Source: Pseudomonadota bacterium (GTDB lineage Bacteria > Pseudomonadota > Alphaproteobacteria > Rhizobiales > Xanthobacteraceae). From it: a stretch of 10,631 bases of DNA. Position 1 is the stretch's first letter; every line of letters begins with the position of its first letter. A model generated the notes under the pieces. That model was given only the letters and a program-made list of their open reading frames with translations. It did no database searches and was not told where the DNA came from. Below are positions 1 through 6,017 of this stretch, piece by piece. The stretch covers positions 1 to 10,631 of the forward strand of contig JAEWCJ010000403.1 of NCBI GenBank assembly GCA_023390695.1, in the 5' to 3' direction. A program made the translations under genes and the position numbers.

Positions 1-24
1 CGTCCGAACGTATGATCAGGTCTG

Positions 25-699
25 CTACGGAGTGACTTCTTCACGCGCGGTTGTGATGCGGGGCGCGGCTGTTGCTCCCCGAGCCGCGGCCGCCGCGCCG
101 GCGAGTGCAAAGGAATTGCGGACCGCCGGCGTCATCGCCGTCGCACCGGGCGCCTCATAAGGCGAGAAGCCCTGGCGCTTGGCCTCATAGTAATAGCCGC
201 GCGCATAATTCATCACGGCACGATCGTGGTTGCCGCCGGCGGCGCGATAGGCGCCGGCGAGATACTTCGCCGCATTGGTCATGTTGGTGTCGGCATCGAG
301 CAGCCCTTCCACGCCGCCGCGATAGCCCATGGCGCGCGCGGTCCCAAGGCGGATCTGCATCATCCCGTAATTGCCCTTGGAGACGGCCCGCGGATTGTAG
401 CGGCTCTCGCGCATGATCACGCGATGCACGAGTTCGACCGGCAGACCGTTGGCCGCCGCATGCTTGTGCACCAGATGCTGGTAGGCAGCGCCTTCCTGTG
501 CACGGGCCGCGCGGCGCGCGGCCTTGCCTGCGGCGCTCCCAGAAGGAACGCCAAAATAGAATCTGCCGTCATTCAGCCCCTGCGCGCGCGCATCGCCGGT
601 CTGCGGCGCAAAGAAAATCGTCGAGAACGCGAGCGTCGCGACGGCAAGCCCGCACGATGCTGCAAACGAGGTGACGAAACGAATTGTGATGCCGCCCAT
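25..699 (-). CDS. Secreted lytic transglycosylase (SLT domain) protein
   Basis: A 224-residue protein predicted to cleave peptidoglycan glycan strands in the periplasm. An N-terminal hydrophobic segment (about residues 8-32) is followed by an ARA motif, giving a likely signal peptide cut near residue 39. The SLT domain spans about 72-180: the catalytic glutamate is E98 in MRESRYNP, followed by YGMMQI (111-116), the equivalent of the family's GLMQI, and by NYARG (164-168), the equivalent of AYNxG. The tail after 185 is Ala-rich and low in complexity. I chose the start at 699 over the longer frame beginning at 765 because AGGAAGG lies five bases upstream and the signal peptide then sits at the N-terminus. 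The family also includes type IV secretion accessory enzymes, but nothing here points to a secretion locus, so a general cell-wall role is more likely. Confidence 0.9.
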   Translation of the reverse strand: MGGITIRFVTSFAASCGLAVATLAFSTIFFAPQTGDARAQGLNDGRFYFGVPSGSAAGKAARRAARAQEGAAYQHLVHKHAAANGLPVELVHRVIMRESRYNPRAVSKGNYGMMQIRLGTARAMGYRGGVEGLLDADTNMTNAAKYLAGAYRAAGGNHDRAVMNYARGYYYEAKRQGFSPYEAPGATAMTPAVRNSFALAGAAAAARGATAAPRITTAREEVTP

Positions 700-1223
700 G
701 ACAGCCTTCCTATTTTTTCTCAATGATTCGGCTTTTCGCGGCGGAATGGGGCGATGATGCGACAAGAATAAGGAGCGGCTTCACGCTTTGTTTCGCGCTG
801 TTGCGAAAAAGTTCCCGGGCGGTACGCAGGGAGTGATCCGCGATCCCCGCAAGTGGCCTCTATGCATTCATCCAACGCATGAGGGCGGCGATATTTACCA
901 CTTTAGGCGCATGGCCGGCATTAACGATACGTTCAATGAACGGAGTCGCGCCGGATATTTCCGTCACACAGGATGCGCGCTCGGCAACGTGCCTCCGTGT
1001 TCGTCCCAGCGATAGCAAACGGGGCGCCCCCGGGAGAAAGCCGAACAGAGAGATCGGCCCTCCCCTCGCCCTGCACGCATGCGCGCGCCTCGCCATGGAC
1101 TTGCTTATATCTGTGCATGCGAACAACCGGTGTCTTCTTCTCCTGTTTCTTTCGCCTTGCCGCTCAAGTCGGAGTAAGCTGCGGTGCCGGCTCGCCTCCC
1201 CTGCTTCCGGAGTTTCAAGAGCA
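700..1223. other. Intergenic region without a convincing gene
   Basis: About 520 bases between the divergent transglycosylase gene and the 105-residue gene. Open frames cross it on both strands, but their translations are rich in Arg, Ser and Cys, have no ribosome binding site and look like GC-rich noise. The only structure I noticed is a 13-base inverted repeat, CGTTCAATGAACG (930-942), which could be an operator. No tRNA, terminator or clear sigma-70 promoter was seen. The region should hold the promoters of both flanking genes. Confidence 0.6.
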
Positions 1224-1541
1224 ATGTCCGACGACAAGAAAGTCCGCCGCGTCCTGCATTTCAAGTTCACAATGCCGACCGCCGACACCGCGCAAATCTT
1301 TGCGCTGATGAAGAATGCTGCACCCTACACAACCATTTTCGGGGAGATGCGGGTCCAGTTTCTGCAGAATGCCGATGACCCGGCAAAGATCATTCAGATC
1401 GTGGAATACGAGGCGCCGGAATCGCTGGAGGCCAACCGGCAATCGCTGGCCTCCGACCCGCGCGTGCAGGCCTATCTGCAGGTCTGGCGCACCATGGTGC
1501 CGAATGTGGAGGTCGACGTGTATCGCGAGATCGAAGGGTAA
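1224..1541 (+). CDS. Conserved hypothetical protein, possible dimeric alpha/beta barrel
   Basis: A 105-residue soluble protein of unknown function. Its layout is a beta-rich start (residues 8-16), a helix (20-32), two strands (42-48 and 56-64), a second helix (67-78) and a final strand (95-103). This alternation resembles the ferredoxin-like alpha/beta barrel of small monooxygenase-like or NIPSNAP-like proteins, but no catalytic motif is visible and the assignment is structural inference only. The frame is open far upstream (to 879); I chose ATG at 1224 because coding-like composition begins there and GGAG lies 11 bases upstream. A strong hairpin follows six bases after the stop, so it is probably transcribed alone. 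Confidence 0.75.
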   Translation: MSDDKKVRRVLHFKFTMPTADTAQIFALMKNAAPYTTIFGEMRVQFLQNADDPAKIIQIVEYEAPESLEANRQSLASDPRVQAYLQVWRTMVPNVEVDVYREIEG

Positions 1542-1547
1542 GCCGCA

Positions 1548-1566
1548 GCCGGCTCGAGGAGCCGGC
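1548..1566 (+). terminator. GC-rich hairpin after the 105-residue gene
   Basis: GCCGGCTC (1548-1555) pairs perfectly with GAGCCGGC (1559-1566) across a three-base loop, starting six bases after the stop codon. There is no proper T-tract downstream, only a short CTTTCC. It could therefore be an inefficient intrinsic terminator or an mRNA 3' end stabiliser. Confidence 0.5.
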
Positions 1567-1633
1567 GGATCGAACCTTTCCTGCCAGCGGCACGACCAAT
1601 CCTCGAAGCCATTGCGCTCGAGGATTGTATGCC

Positions 1634-1837
1634 ATGCCGCTCAAGGGTTACTTCTTCTGGATGGGTCTCGCGCTTTGCGCATTTCTATACGGCGCATCAT
1701 TCGCGCTCGGAACCCATGAGGTGAAGCCGAACGGCGCGCAGGACCTGCCGCTGGAGATCCAGAAGATCCGCGCGCAACAGGCCAAGGCCAAATTCGGCCC
1801 GCCATCTCAGACCGTCAGACCGGGCGGCGCGAGCTAG
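1634..1837 (+). CDS. Small single-helix membrane-anchored protein
   Basis: A 67-residue protein of unknown function. Residues 6-27 form one hydrophobic helix, which could be an anchor or an uncleaved signal. The remaining 40 residues are polar, with a charged helical stretch (about 41-54, LEIQKIRAQQAKAK) and a Pro/Gly-rich end. I prefer ATG at 1634 because GAGGAT (1619-1624) lies nine bases upstream; a TTG at 1625 in the same frame would add three residues but falls directly after that site. It converges on the hydrolase gene with only 24 bases between the stop codons. Confidence 0.65.
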   Translation: MPLKGYFFWMGLALCAFLYGASFALGTHEVKPNGAQDLPLEIQKIRAQQAKAKFGPPSQTVRPGGAS

Positions 1838-1861
1838 CCCCGTCCGACTTGATACCGGCGA

Positions 1862-2758
1862 TTATGCCAGCTTCACCTGGGTCACGTCCGGCAAGGCGCC
1901 CGCGCCGGGTTGCTCTTTCCAGTGACGGTGATTGAACACCTGGCCGTCGCGGCGCACCATCTGCACAAGGCCGAGATCGATCTTCGCATAGACGAAGCCC
2001 GGCTTGTTCGGAGCGCCAGTGGCGATCACGCCGTCGTCGGGAAAATGCCGGTCGGGCGGACCGAAGACATTGGCGGCGCCGGCATTGGTGTCGACCGCAG
2101 GCGACCATTCCGCCGCGCCCACCGTCGGCGCCTGCACCACGAAGCATTGGTTCTCCAGCGCGCGGGCAGCGCAGGCGACACGCACGCGATGATAGCCGGG
2201 CATCGCATCGGTGCAGGAGGGCACCAGGATCAGTTCGGCCCCGGCTTCGACGAGCGCGCGCACCAGCAGCGGAAATTCGGCGTCGTAACAGATGGCGATG
2301 CCGATTTTGCCGAGCGAAGTCTCGAACAGGTTCAGCCCCTCACCCGGCGAAATGTGCCATTCCTCGCGCTCAAAGCGCGTCATCACCCGCTTCTCCTGAA
2401 TGCCGACCTTTCCCGACGGCGAGAACAGGCGCGCCGTGTTGCGGAAGCTGCCGTCGCTCTGCCGCAGCGGCACGCTGGCGGCGCAGATATAAACCTGCTG
2501 CTGGGTCGCGAGATTTCGGTGCAGATCATAGGCCGCCGGAAGGAAATCCTGCATCGCCTCGATCGAGCGCTTCAGATCGGCAGCAATATTCTTGCCGGCG
2601 AGGCTCGCCAGTTCCATCGAGCCGTATTCGGGAAACACGATCAGCCGCGCCCCGCGGCCCGCTGCATCGTTCACCCAGCGGGTGATCTTGTATTCGTAAT
2701 CGGCGAAGGCGCGGAAACGGTCGATCGGATATTGCGCGGCAGCGATGGTGAACGTCAT
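1862..2758 (-). CDS. Carbon-nitrogen hydrolase (nitrilase superfamily)
   Basis: A 298-residue cytoplasmic enzyme of the nitrilase superfamily, which hydrolyses amides, nitriles or carbamoyl groups through a cysteine thioester. The Glu-Lys-Cys triad is visible: E44 in IVFPEYGS, K123 in IQEKRVMTRFE and C157 in IAICYDAEFP. E132 (or E130) is a candidate for the second structural glutamate. The length is normal for a single-domain member. Its ATG overlaps the TGA of the upstream acetyltransferase gene by one base (TGATG), implying translational coupling. The same frame is open upstream to 3052, but that part is the alternative frame of the acetyltransferase gene. Homologues are commonly fused behind a GNAT domain in one polypeptide (B. 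subtilis YhcX type), so the two proteins probably work together. The substrate is unknown; an amide or omega-amidase-like reaction is inferred. Confidence 0.92.
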   Translation of the reverse strand: MTFTIAAAQYPIDRFRAFADYEYKITRWVNDAAGRGARLIVFPEYGSMELASLAGKNIAADLKRSIEAMQDFLPAAYDLHRNLATQQQVYICAASVPLRQSDGSFRNTARLFSPSGKVGIQEKRVMTRFEREEWHISPGEGLNLFETSLGKIGIAICYDAEFPLLVRALVEAGAELILVPSCTDAMPGYHRVRVACAARALENQCFVVQAPTVGAAEWSPAVDTNAGAANVFGPPDRHFPDDGVIATGAPNKPGFVYAKIDLGLVQMVRRDGQVFNHRHWKEQPGAGALPDVTQVKLA

Positions 2759-3345
2759 CACAAAGCCTTCAGCCAGAACTGCATCGGCTTCTCGGTCTCG
2801 GCCTGGTCGCCAATATCCTTCCAGGAAAAATGCGCGATCATGCCGTCCATCTTGCGGTAGCCGCGTTTCTTCCAGAAGACGTCGAACGGCTGATAATCCT
2901 TTGGCCGCGCCGGATGCTCGGCCGGACGCACGACGCCGCAGAAGACGGAATATTTGTAGCCCTTCGCACGCGCATGCTTCTCGCGTTCCTCGAAGAAGAT
3001 ATGGCCGATGCCCTGACCGCGATATTGCGGCAGCAGGACCGATTCGCCGCAATAAAAAATCTCGTCGAGATTGTAGCCGGCTTTCAGGAACGGCTCCTGC
3101 AGCGGGCCATGCTGGGTGACAAGGGCGGAGCCGGTGGCGCAGCCGATGATGTCGCCGTTGTCTTTGGCGGCGACGATGATGCCATCCTTGCCTTTTGCAA
3201 ACTGGCGCAGATAGCGCTGTTCGTATTCAACAGTGCCATCGTAGAGATAGGGATAGTCGCGAAACACCGCGATCCGCAGCTGCGCCAGATCATCAAGCGC
3301 GGCATTGAGGGCGGGGCCAGTCAGCGGGGCAACACAAAGCGTCAT
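2758..3345 (-). CDS. GNAT-family N-acetyltransferase
   Basis: A 195-residue cytoplasmic acetyltransferase using acetyl-CoA. The pyrophosphate-binding motif A is clear at residues 107-114 (QYRGQGIG), after the core strand ending in ESVLLP. The C-terminal strand-helix region (about 150-172, including FWKKRGYRKMDGM) fits the fold. The acceptor is not identifiable. The frame extends to 3402, but I chose ATG at 3345 because the family-like sequence starts there; no good ribosome binding site precedes it, so it may depend on coupling to the regulator gene. It ends in a one-base overlap with the hydrolase start. In the known fused proteins the GNAT domain precedes the hydrolase domain, and the gene order here is the same. 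Confidence 0.88.
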   Translation of the reverse strand: MTLCVAPLTGPALNAALDDLAQLRIAVFRDYPYLYDGTVEYEQRYLRQFAKGKDGIIVAAKDNGDIIGCATGSALVTQHGPLQEPFLKAGYNLDEIFYCGESVLLPQYRGQGIGHIFFEEREKHARAKGYKYSVFCGVVRPAEHPARPKDYQPFDVFWKKRGYRKMDGMIAHFSWKDIGDQAETEKPMQFWLKAL

Positions 3346-3417
3346 GACGCCATGATATGGCCAGCAGGGGGTATTCGCACAACCGGCTGACGGGCATGCC
3401 AAAGCTGCAGAAACGCC

Positions 3418-3432
3418 GCGCCCGTCCGGCGC
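3418..3432 (-). terminator. Short GC hairpin directly after the regulator gene
   Basis: On the minus strand, GCGCC pairs with GGCGC across a five-base loop immediately after the regulator's TGA, followed a few bases later by TTT. With only five pairs and a poor T-run it is at most a weak attenuator between the regulator and the acetyltransferase gene. Confidence 0.25.
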
Positions 3433-4203
3433 TCAGGCGCGGATAAGCGCCACACCCGGCGTCTCCACCACCATGGTGCGCATGTGGATATCCGGGAAGT
3501 TGCGGCGCTTGTTCTCACCGCTGCGGTAGGCGTGTTCGCGCACAAGGCTAGCGGCGCGCGTCGACTGGCGGGCAATGATCGCGTCGAGAATATGGGCATG
3601 GTCAGAATGCGCCGCCTCAAGCTGCCGGCGCGTCAATTCGGGATGCACCACATTAAACATCGTATCGCGCGGCGACGCGAGTGGTACCAGATTGACCTTG
3701 GCGTAGGCCGACCAGAGCGGGCGTATGCGGCTGGCCTGCACCAGCGCGTCGTGGAAATCGAGATTCATCCGGCACCAATCGCGCCGCTGCGGGACCTCCA
3801 GATGCGGGCTGCGCAGTAAAATCTCGGCGCGGCCGATACAGGCCTCCAGACGCGCGCGATGCTCGGCATCGAACCCGCGCTCGGCCACGATCCGGGCGGC
3901 GATGGCCTCGACTTCCCCGCGCACCTCGATCGCCTCCACCACTTCATCGAGCGTGAAACTGCGCACGCGGAAGCCGCGGCGCGGAAGCCGCACCAGGAGC
4001 CCGTCCTGCTCCAGCACCGCCATCGCCAGCCGCGCCGGCGTGCGCGACACCCCGAGCAGTTCGGCCACCCTGGTTTCCGGCAGCTTCTCGTCCACAGGGA
4101 ACGTGCCGCGCAGGACGAGGTCACGCAAAGCTTCCGTGGCGCGCTCTAGCTGCGTTTCAGCGGCGGATTCCTCGGCCTCATCGTCCGGCGGCCTATTTTG
4201 CAT
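3433..4203 (-). CDS. GntR-family transcriptional regulator, FCD (FadR/VanR-like) type
   Basis: A 256-residue DNA-binding regulator. The N-terminal winged helix-turn-helix (about 17-83) has the typical GntR order: LRDLVLRG, then LPETRVAELLGVSRTPAR (recognition helix), then LEQDGLLVRLPRRGFRV (wing). The C-terminal FCD ligand-binding domain (about 88-232) has N147-x3-H151, H202 and H224 in the usual metal and ligand positions, with Asn where many members have Asp. Such domains usually sense a small carboxylate. The frame is open to 4305, but a start there would lie six bases from the divergent ATG. I prefer ATG at 4203; ATG at 4266, inside the palindrome, is the alternative, and neither has a clear ribosome binding site. 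The half-sites at the 4203 start suggest autoregulation. It probably controls the divergent M29-like/Bug genes and its own downstream pair. Confidence 0.9.
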   Translation of the reverse strand: MQNRPPDDEAEESAAETQLERATEALRDLVLRGTFPVDEKLPETRVAELLGVSRTPARLAMAVLEQDGLLVRLPRRGFRVRSFTLDEVVEAIEVRGEVEAIAARIVAERGFDAEHRARLEACIGRAEILLRSPHLEVPQRRDWCRMNLDFHDALVQASRIRPLWSAYAKVNLVPLASPRDTMFNVVHPELTRRQLEAAHSDHAHILDAIIARQSTRAASLVREHAYRSGENKRRNFPDIHMRTMVVETPGVALIRA

Positions 4204-4214
4204 GCCATTTTGCA
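4195..4214. promoter_or_regulatory. Tandem ATTTTGCA half-sites at the regulator start
   Basis: ATTTTGCA occurs at 4195-4202 and again at 4207-4214, 12 bases apart, matching the half-sequence of the 14-base palindrome about 50 bases to the right. The first copy overlaps the chosen start codon of the GntR gene. These are candidate autoregulatory binding sites; the function is inferred. Confidence 0.45.
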
Positions 4215-4243
4215 ATTTATCAGGCTCAGACCGGAGTCCTCGT

Positions 4244-4273
4244 TTGACTTTTTGAATTTTTTGCATGCAAAAT
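4244..4273 (+). promoter_or_regulatory. Candidate sigma-70 promoter for the M29-like/Bug operon
   Basis: TTGACT (4244-4249) matches five of six bases of the -35 consensus. With an 18-base spacer, CAAAAT (4268-4273) matches four of six of the -10 element. Transcription would start near 4280, leaving a leader of about 30 bases with a ribosome binding site AAGGA (4298-4302), eight bases before ATG 4311. The operator palindrome fills the end of the spacer and most of the -10. Confidence 0.5.
4259..4272. promoter_or_regulatory. Perfect palindrome, probable GntR/FCD operator
   Basis: TTTTGCATGCAAAA is a perfect 14-base inverted repeat in an AT-rich island of an otherwise GC-rich region, between the divergent regulator and enzyme genes. 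FCD-type GntR proteins typically bind short AT-flanked palindromes of about this length. It overlaps the proposed -10, so binding should repress the rightward operon. A partly similar sequence, TGCATACAA (4291-4299), lies just before and over the ribosome binding site and could be a second, weaker site. Confidence 0.65.
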
Positions 4274-4310
4274 CTTATTTGAGAGGGAACTGCATACAAG
4301 GACAATAATC

Positions 4311-5903
4311 ATGCTTGAGGCGCCGCGCCACCCGAGCCTCCCGACCTCGTTTCCCCGCTATGAGACCCCGCCGCTGATCGGCCATCGCAAGCCGCGCTGC
4401 CCGCCCTATGTCGAGGTGTCGAGCGTCGACCAGCTCCTGCCCTATCTCGATGTGGTCGCGCGGCGTCCCTACAATCAGGGTCTGCATGCCTGCTGGGATC
4501 TGAAGCGCGGCGAACGCATCCAGTTACGCGTCGACAACTGGCACGACCCGCTGGTGATCGAGGCCTGCAAACGCATCCTCGAGAAATACGGCTGCACCTA
4601 CGAAATCCTGCATGTCGAGAAAGGCCCGATCCCGAACTGGGTCGGCGCCGACGAGGTCGAATATTATCTCTACCGCACCAAGGAACTGGCGCAGTGGATG
4701 GACCAATGGGACGTGATGTCGAAGGAGGGCAAGTTCGACAAGCTCCTGTGGGGCTATGGCGGGCCGGTGCTGGTCGACACCCATATGAAGATCCAGCGCA
4801 TGCCATTCATCACGCCGGAGATCCTCGCCTCTCCCGCCTTCCTGATGCCGTATGAATTGCTGGAGGCGATCGACAAATGGACCTGGAATCGCGTCCGCAC
4901 CGCCAACCGCGTGCGCATCACCGACCCGGAAGGCACCGACATCGAATACACGAACCACGACGGCTATTACGACCGCAACCGCGAGTTCTATAACGCCGAT
5001 CTGGTGCACGACACCTGGACTGGCAACGAAGGCTTCGGCCGCACCTATCTGCCCGGTCACGTGATGGGACGTCCGTGGATTTTCCTGCCCGGCAAGGAAG
5101 ACGGCAACGGCGTCATCGCCGGCACCACCAATCACATCGCGCCGGTGGACTGGACGCAGCTTGTCGTCGACGGCAGCAGGATCGTTGAGATCAATGCCGG
5201 CGGCGAGTTCGGCGAGAAGCTGCGCAAGCTGAAAGCGGACACCGACCACCTCTCCTATCCGGGCTTCCCCGGCAAGGGATTGTTCTATTGGTGGGAAGCC
5301 TCGATCGGCACCAATCCGCACATCCACCGCCCGCGCAAGGGATTCCCCTCGGGCTGGATCAACTGCCTGTACGAGCGCGTGCGGTCCGGCGTCATCCACA
5401 TCGGCTTCGGCACCATCATCTCCAGCATGAACGAGCGCCGCGCGGCGAAGGCCGGGCTGCCGGTCGGACACTGGCATCTGCATCTCTACTTCCCGACCGT
5501 GCGTCTGCAGCGCGACGGCGACAACGAGACGCTGATCGAAGACGGACGTTTGCTCGCACTCGACGATCCGCACATCCGCAAGCTCGCGGACAAGCACGGC
5601 GGCGCCGATCTGTGGCTGCAGGAAAGCTGGATCCCGGCGGTACCCGGTCTCAATGTGAAGGGCGATTACTGGGACCATTATGCGAAGGATCCGCTCAAGT
5701 GGGTCCGCTCGGAGCTCGACATCTGCCAGAACTGGCATCATCTGTTCATGCCGATGGTCGGCGGTGATCCCAGCGCCTGTCATGACCGCTACGGCGTCTG
5801 GGGCGGCGGCCCGGGTGCGCATGCAGTGGCCGCCGGAGAGAATCCCGTTTCCGCCGCAGCGCATGTGCACGCGGCGGATGGGAGCTGCTGCCACGGTCAC
5901 TGA
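4311..5903 (+). CDS. Uncharacterised metalloenzyme, M29 aminopeptidase / NicX-like fold
   Basis: A 530-residue cytoplasmic protein without a signal peptide. The middle and C-terminal parts carry the landmarks of the M29 aminopeptidase fold, which 2,5-dihydroxypyridine dioxygenase (NicX) shares: VRITDPEGTDIEY (201-213), GKEDGNGVIAGTTNHIAP (261-278), the strand-turn IVEINAGGEFGEKLRKLK (291-308), GTNPH (333-337), VIHIGFG (361-367) and GHWHLHLYFP (386-395). H363 and the 387-391 histidines match the metal ligands, but the usual H-x-D is H-x-H here. Residues 1-190 and 396-530 have no counterpart that I recognise, and the tail is His/Cys-rich (HVHAADGSCCHGH). The ATG has AAGGA eight bases upstream. 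It is the first gene of an apparent operon with the Bug protein and diverges from the GntR regulator. Peptidase, amidohydrolase and ring-cleaving dioxygenase are all possible; the substrate is unknown. Confidence 0.75.
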   Translation: MLEAPRHPSLPTSFPRYETPPLIGHRKPRCPPYVEVSSVDQLLPYLDVVARRPYNQGLHACWDLKRGERIQLRVDNWHDPLVIEACKRILEKYGCTYEILHVEKGPIPNWVGADEVEYYLYRTKELAQWMDQWDVMSKEGKFDKLLWGYGGPVLVDTHMKIQRMPFITPEILASPAFLMPYELLEAIDKWTWNRVRTANRVRITDPEGTDIEYTNHDGYYDRNREFYNADLVHDTWTGNEGFGRTYLPGHVMGRPWIFLPGKEDGNGVIAGTTNHIAPVDWTQLVVDGSRIVEINAGGEFGEKLRKLKADTDHLSYPGFPGKGLFYWWEASIGTNPHIHRPRKGFPSGWINCLYERVRSGVIHIGFGTIISSMNERRAAKAGLPVGHWHLHLYFPTVRLQRDGDNETLIEDGRLLALDDPHIRKLADKHGGADLWLQESWIPAVPGLNVKGDYWDHYAKDPLKWVRSELDICQNWHHLFMPMVGGDPSACHDRYGVWGGGPGAHAVAAGENPVSAAAHVHAADGSCCHGH

Positions 5904-5979
5904 TTTTTCGTCCGCGATAGCAGGCGCCCGGCAGACGGCGCCGCAAAAAAGACCAACGACAACACACCGAGGAAATGCC

Positions 5980-5985
5980 GGAGGG
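5980..5985 (+). promoter_or_regulatory. Strong ribosome binding site before an out-of-frame ATG
   Basis: GGAGGG lies seven bases before ATG 5993, the best initiation signal upstream of the Bug gene. However, ATG 5993 (frame ending at 6178) and ATG 5998 are both out of frame with the Bug protein. Dropping one base near 6017 joins ATG 5993 to the Bug frame and yields a normal signal peptide. Confidence 0.6.
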
Positions 5986-6017
5986 ACCACCCATGTCATG
6001 CGCCTATCTGCGCGCCA

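Noticed and set aside
879..1223. Upstream extension of the 105-residue protein and other frames in the same gap (788-1015, 860-1288)
   Set aside because: The translations are low-quality Arg/Ser/Cys-rich sequence without ribosome binding sites, unlike the clear protein composition after 1224.
1910..2860. A 316-codon open frame on the plus strand
   Set aside because: It is antisense to the carbon-nitrogen hydrolase, whose catalytic triad is intact; the composition is not protein-like.
2759..3052. Upstream extension of the hydrolase frame
   Set aside because: This part is Arg-rich, lies in another frame of the acetyltransferase gene and has no nitrilase sequence. The ATG at 2758 with the TGATG overlap is the natural start.
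4204..4305. Longer N-terminus for the GntR regulator
   Set aside because: A start at 4305 would leave six bases to the divergent ATG and place the operator and promoter inside the coding region. Starts at 4203 or, less likely, 4266 are more reasonable.
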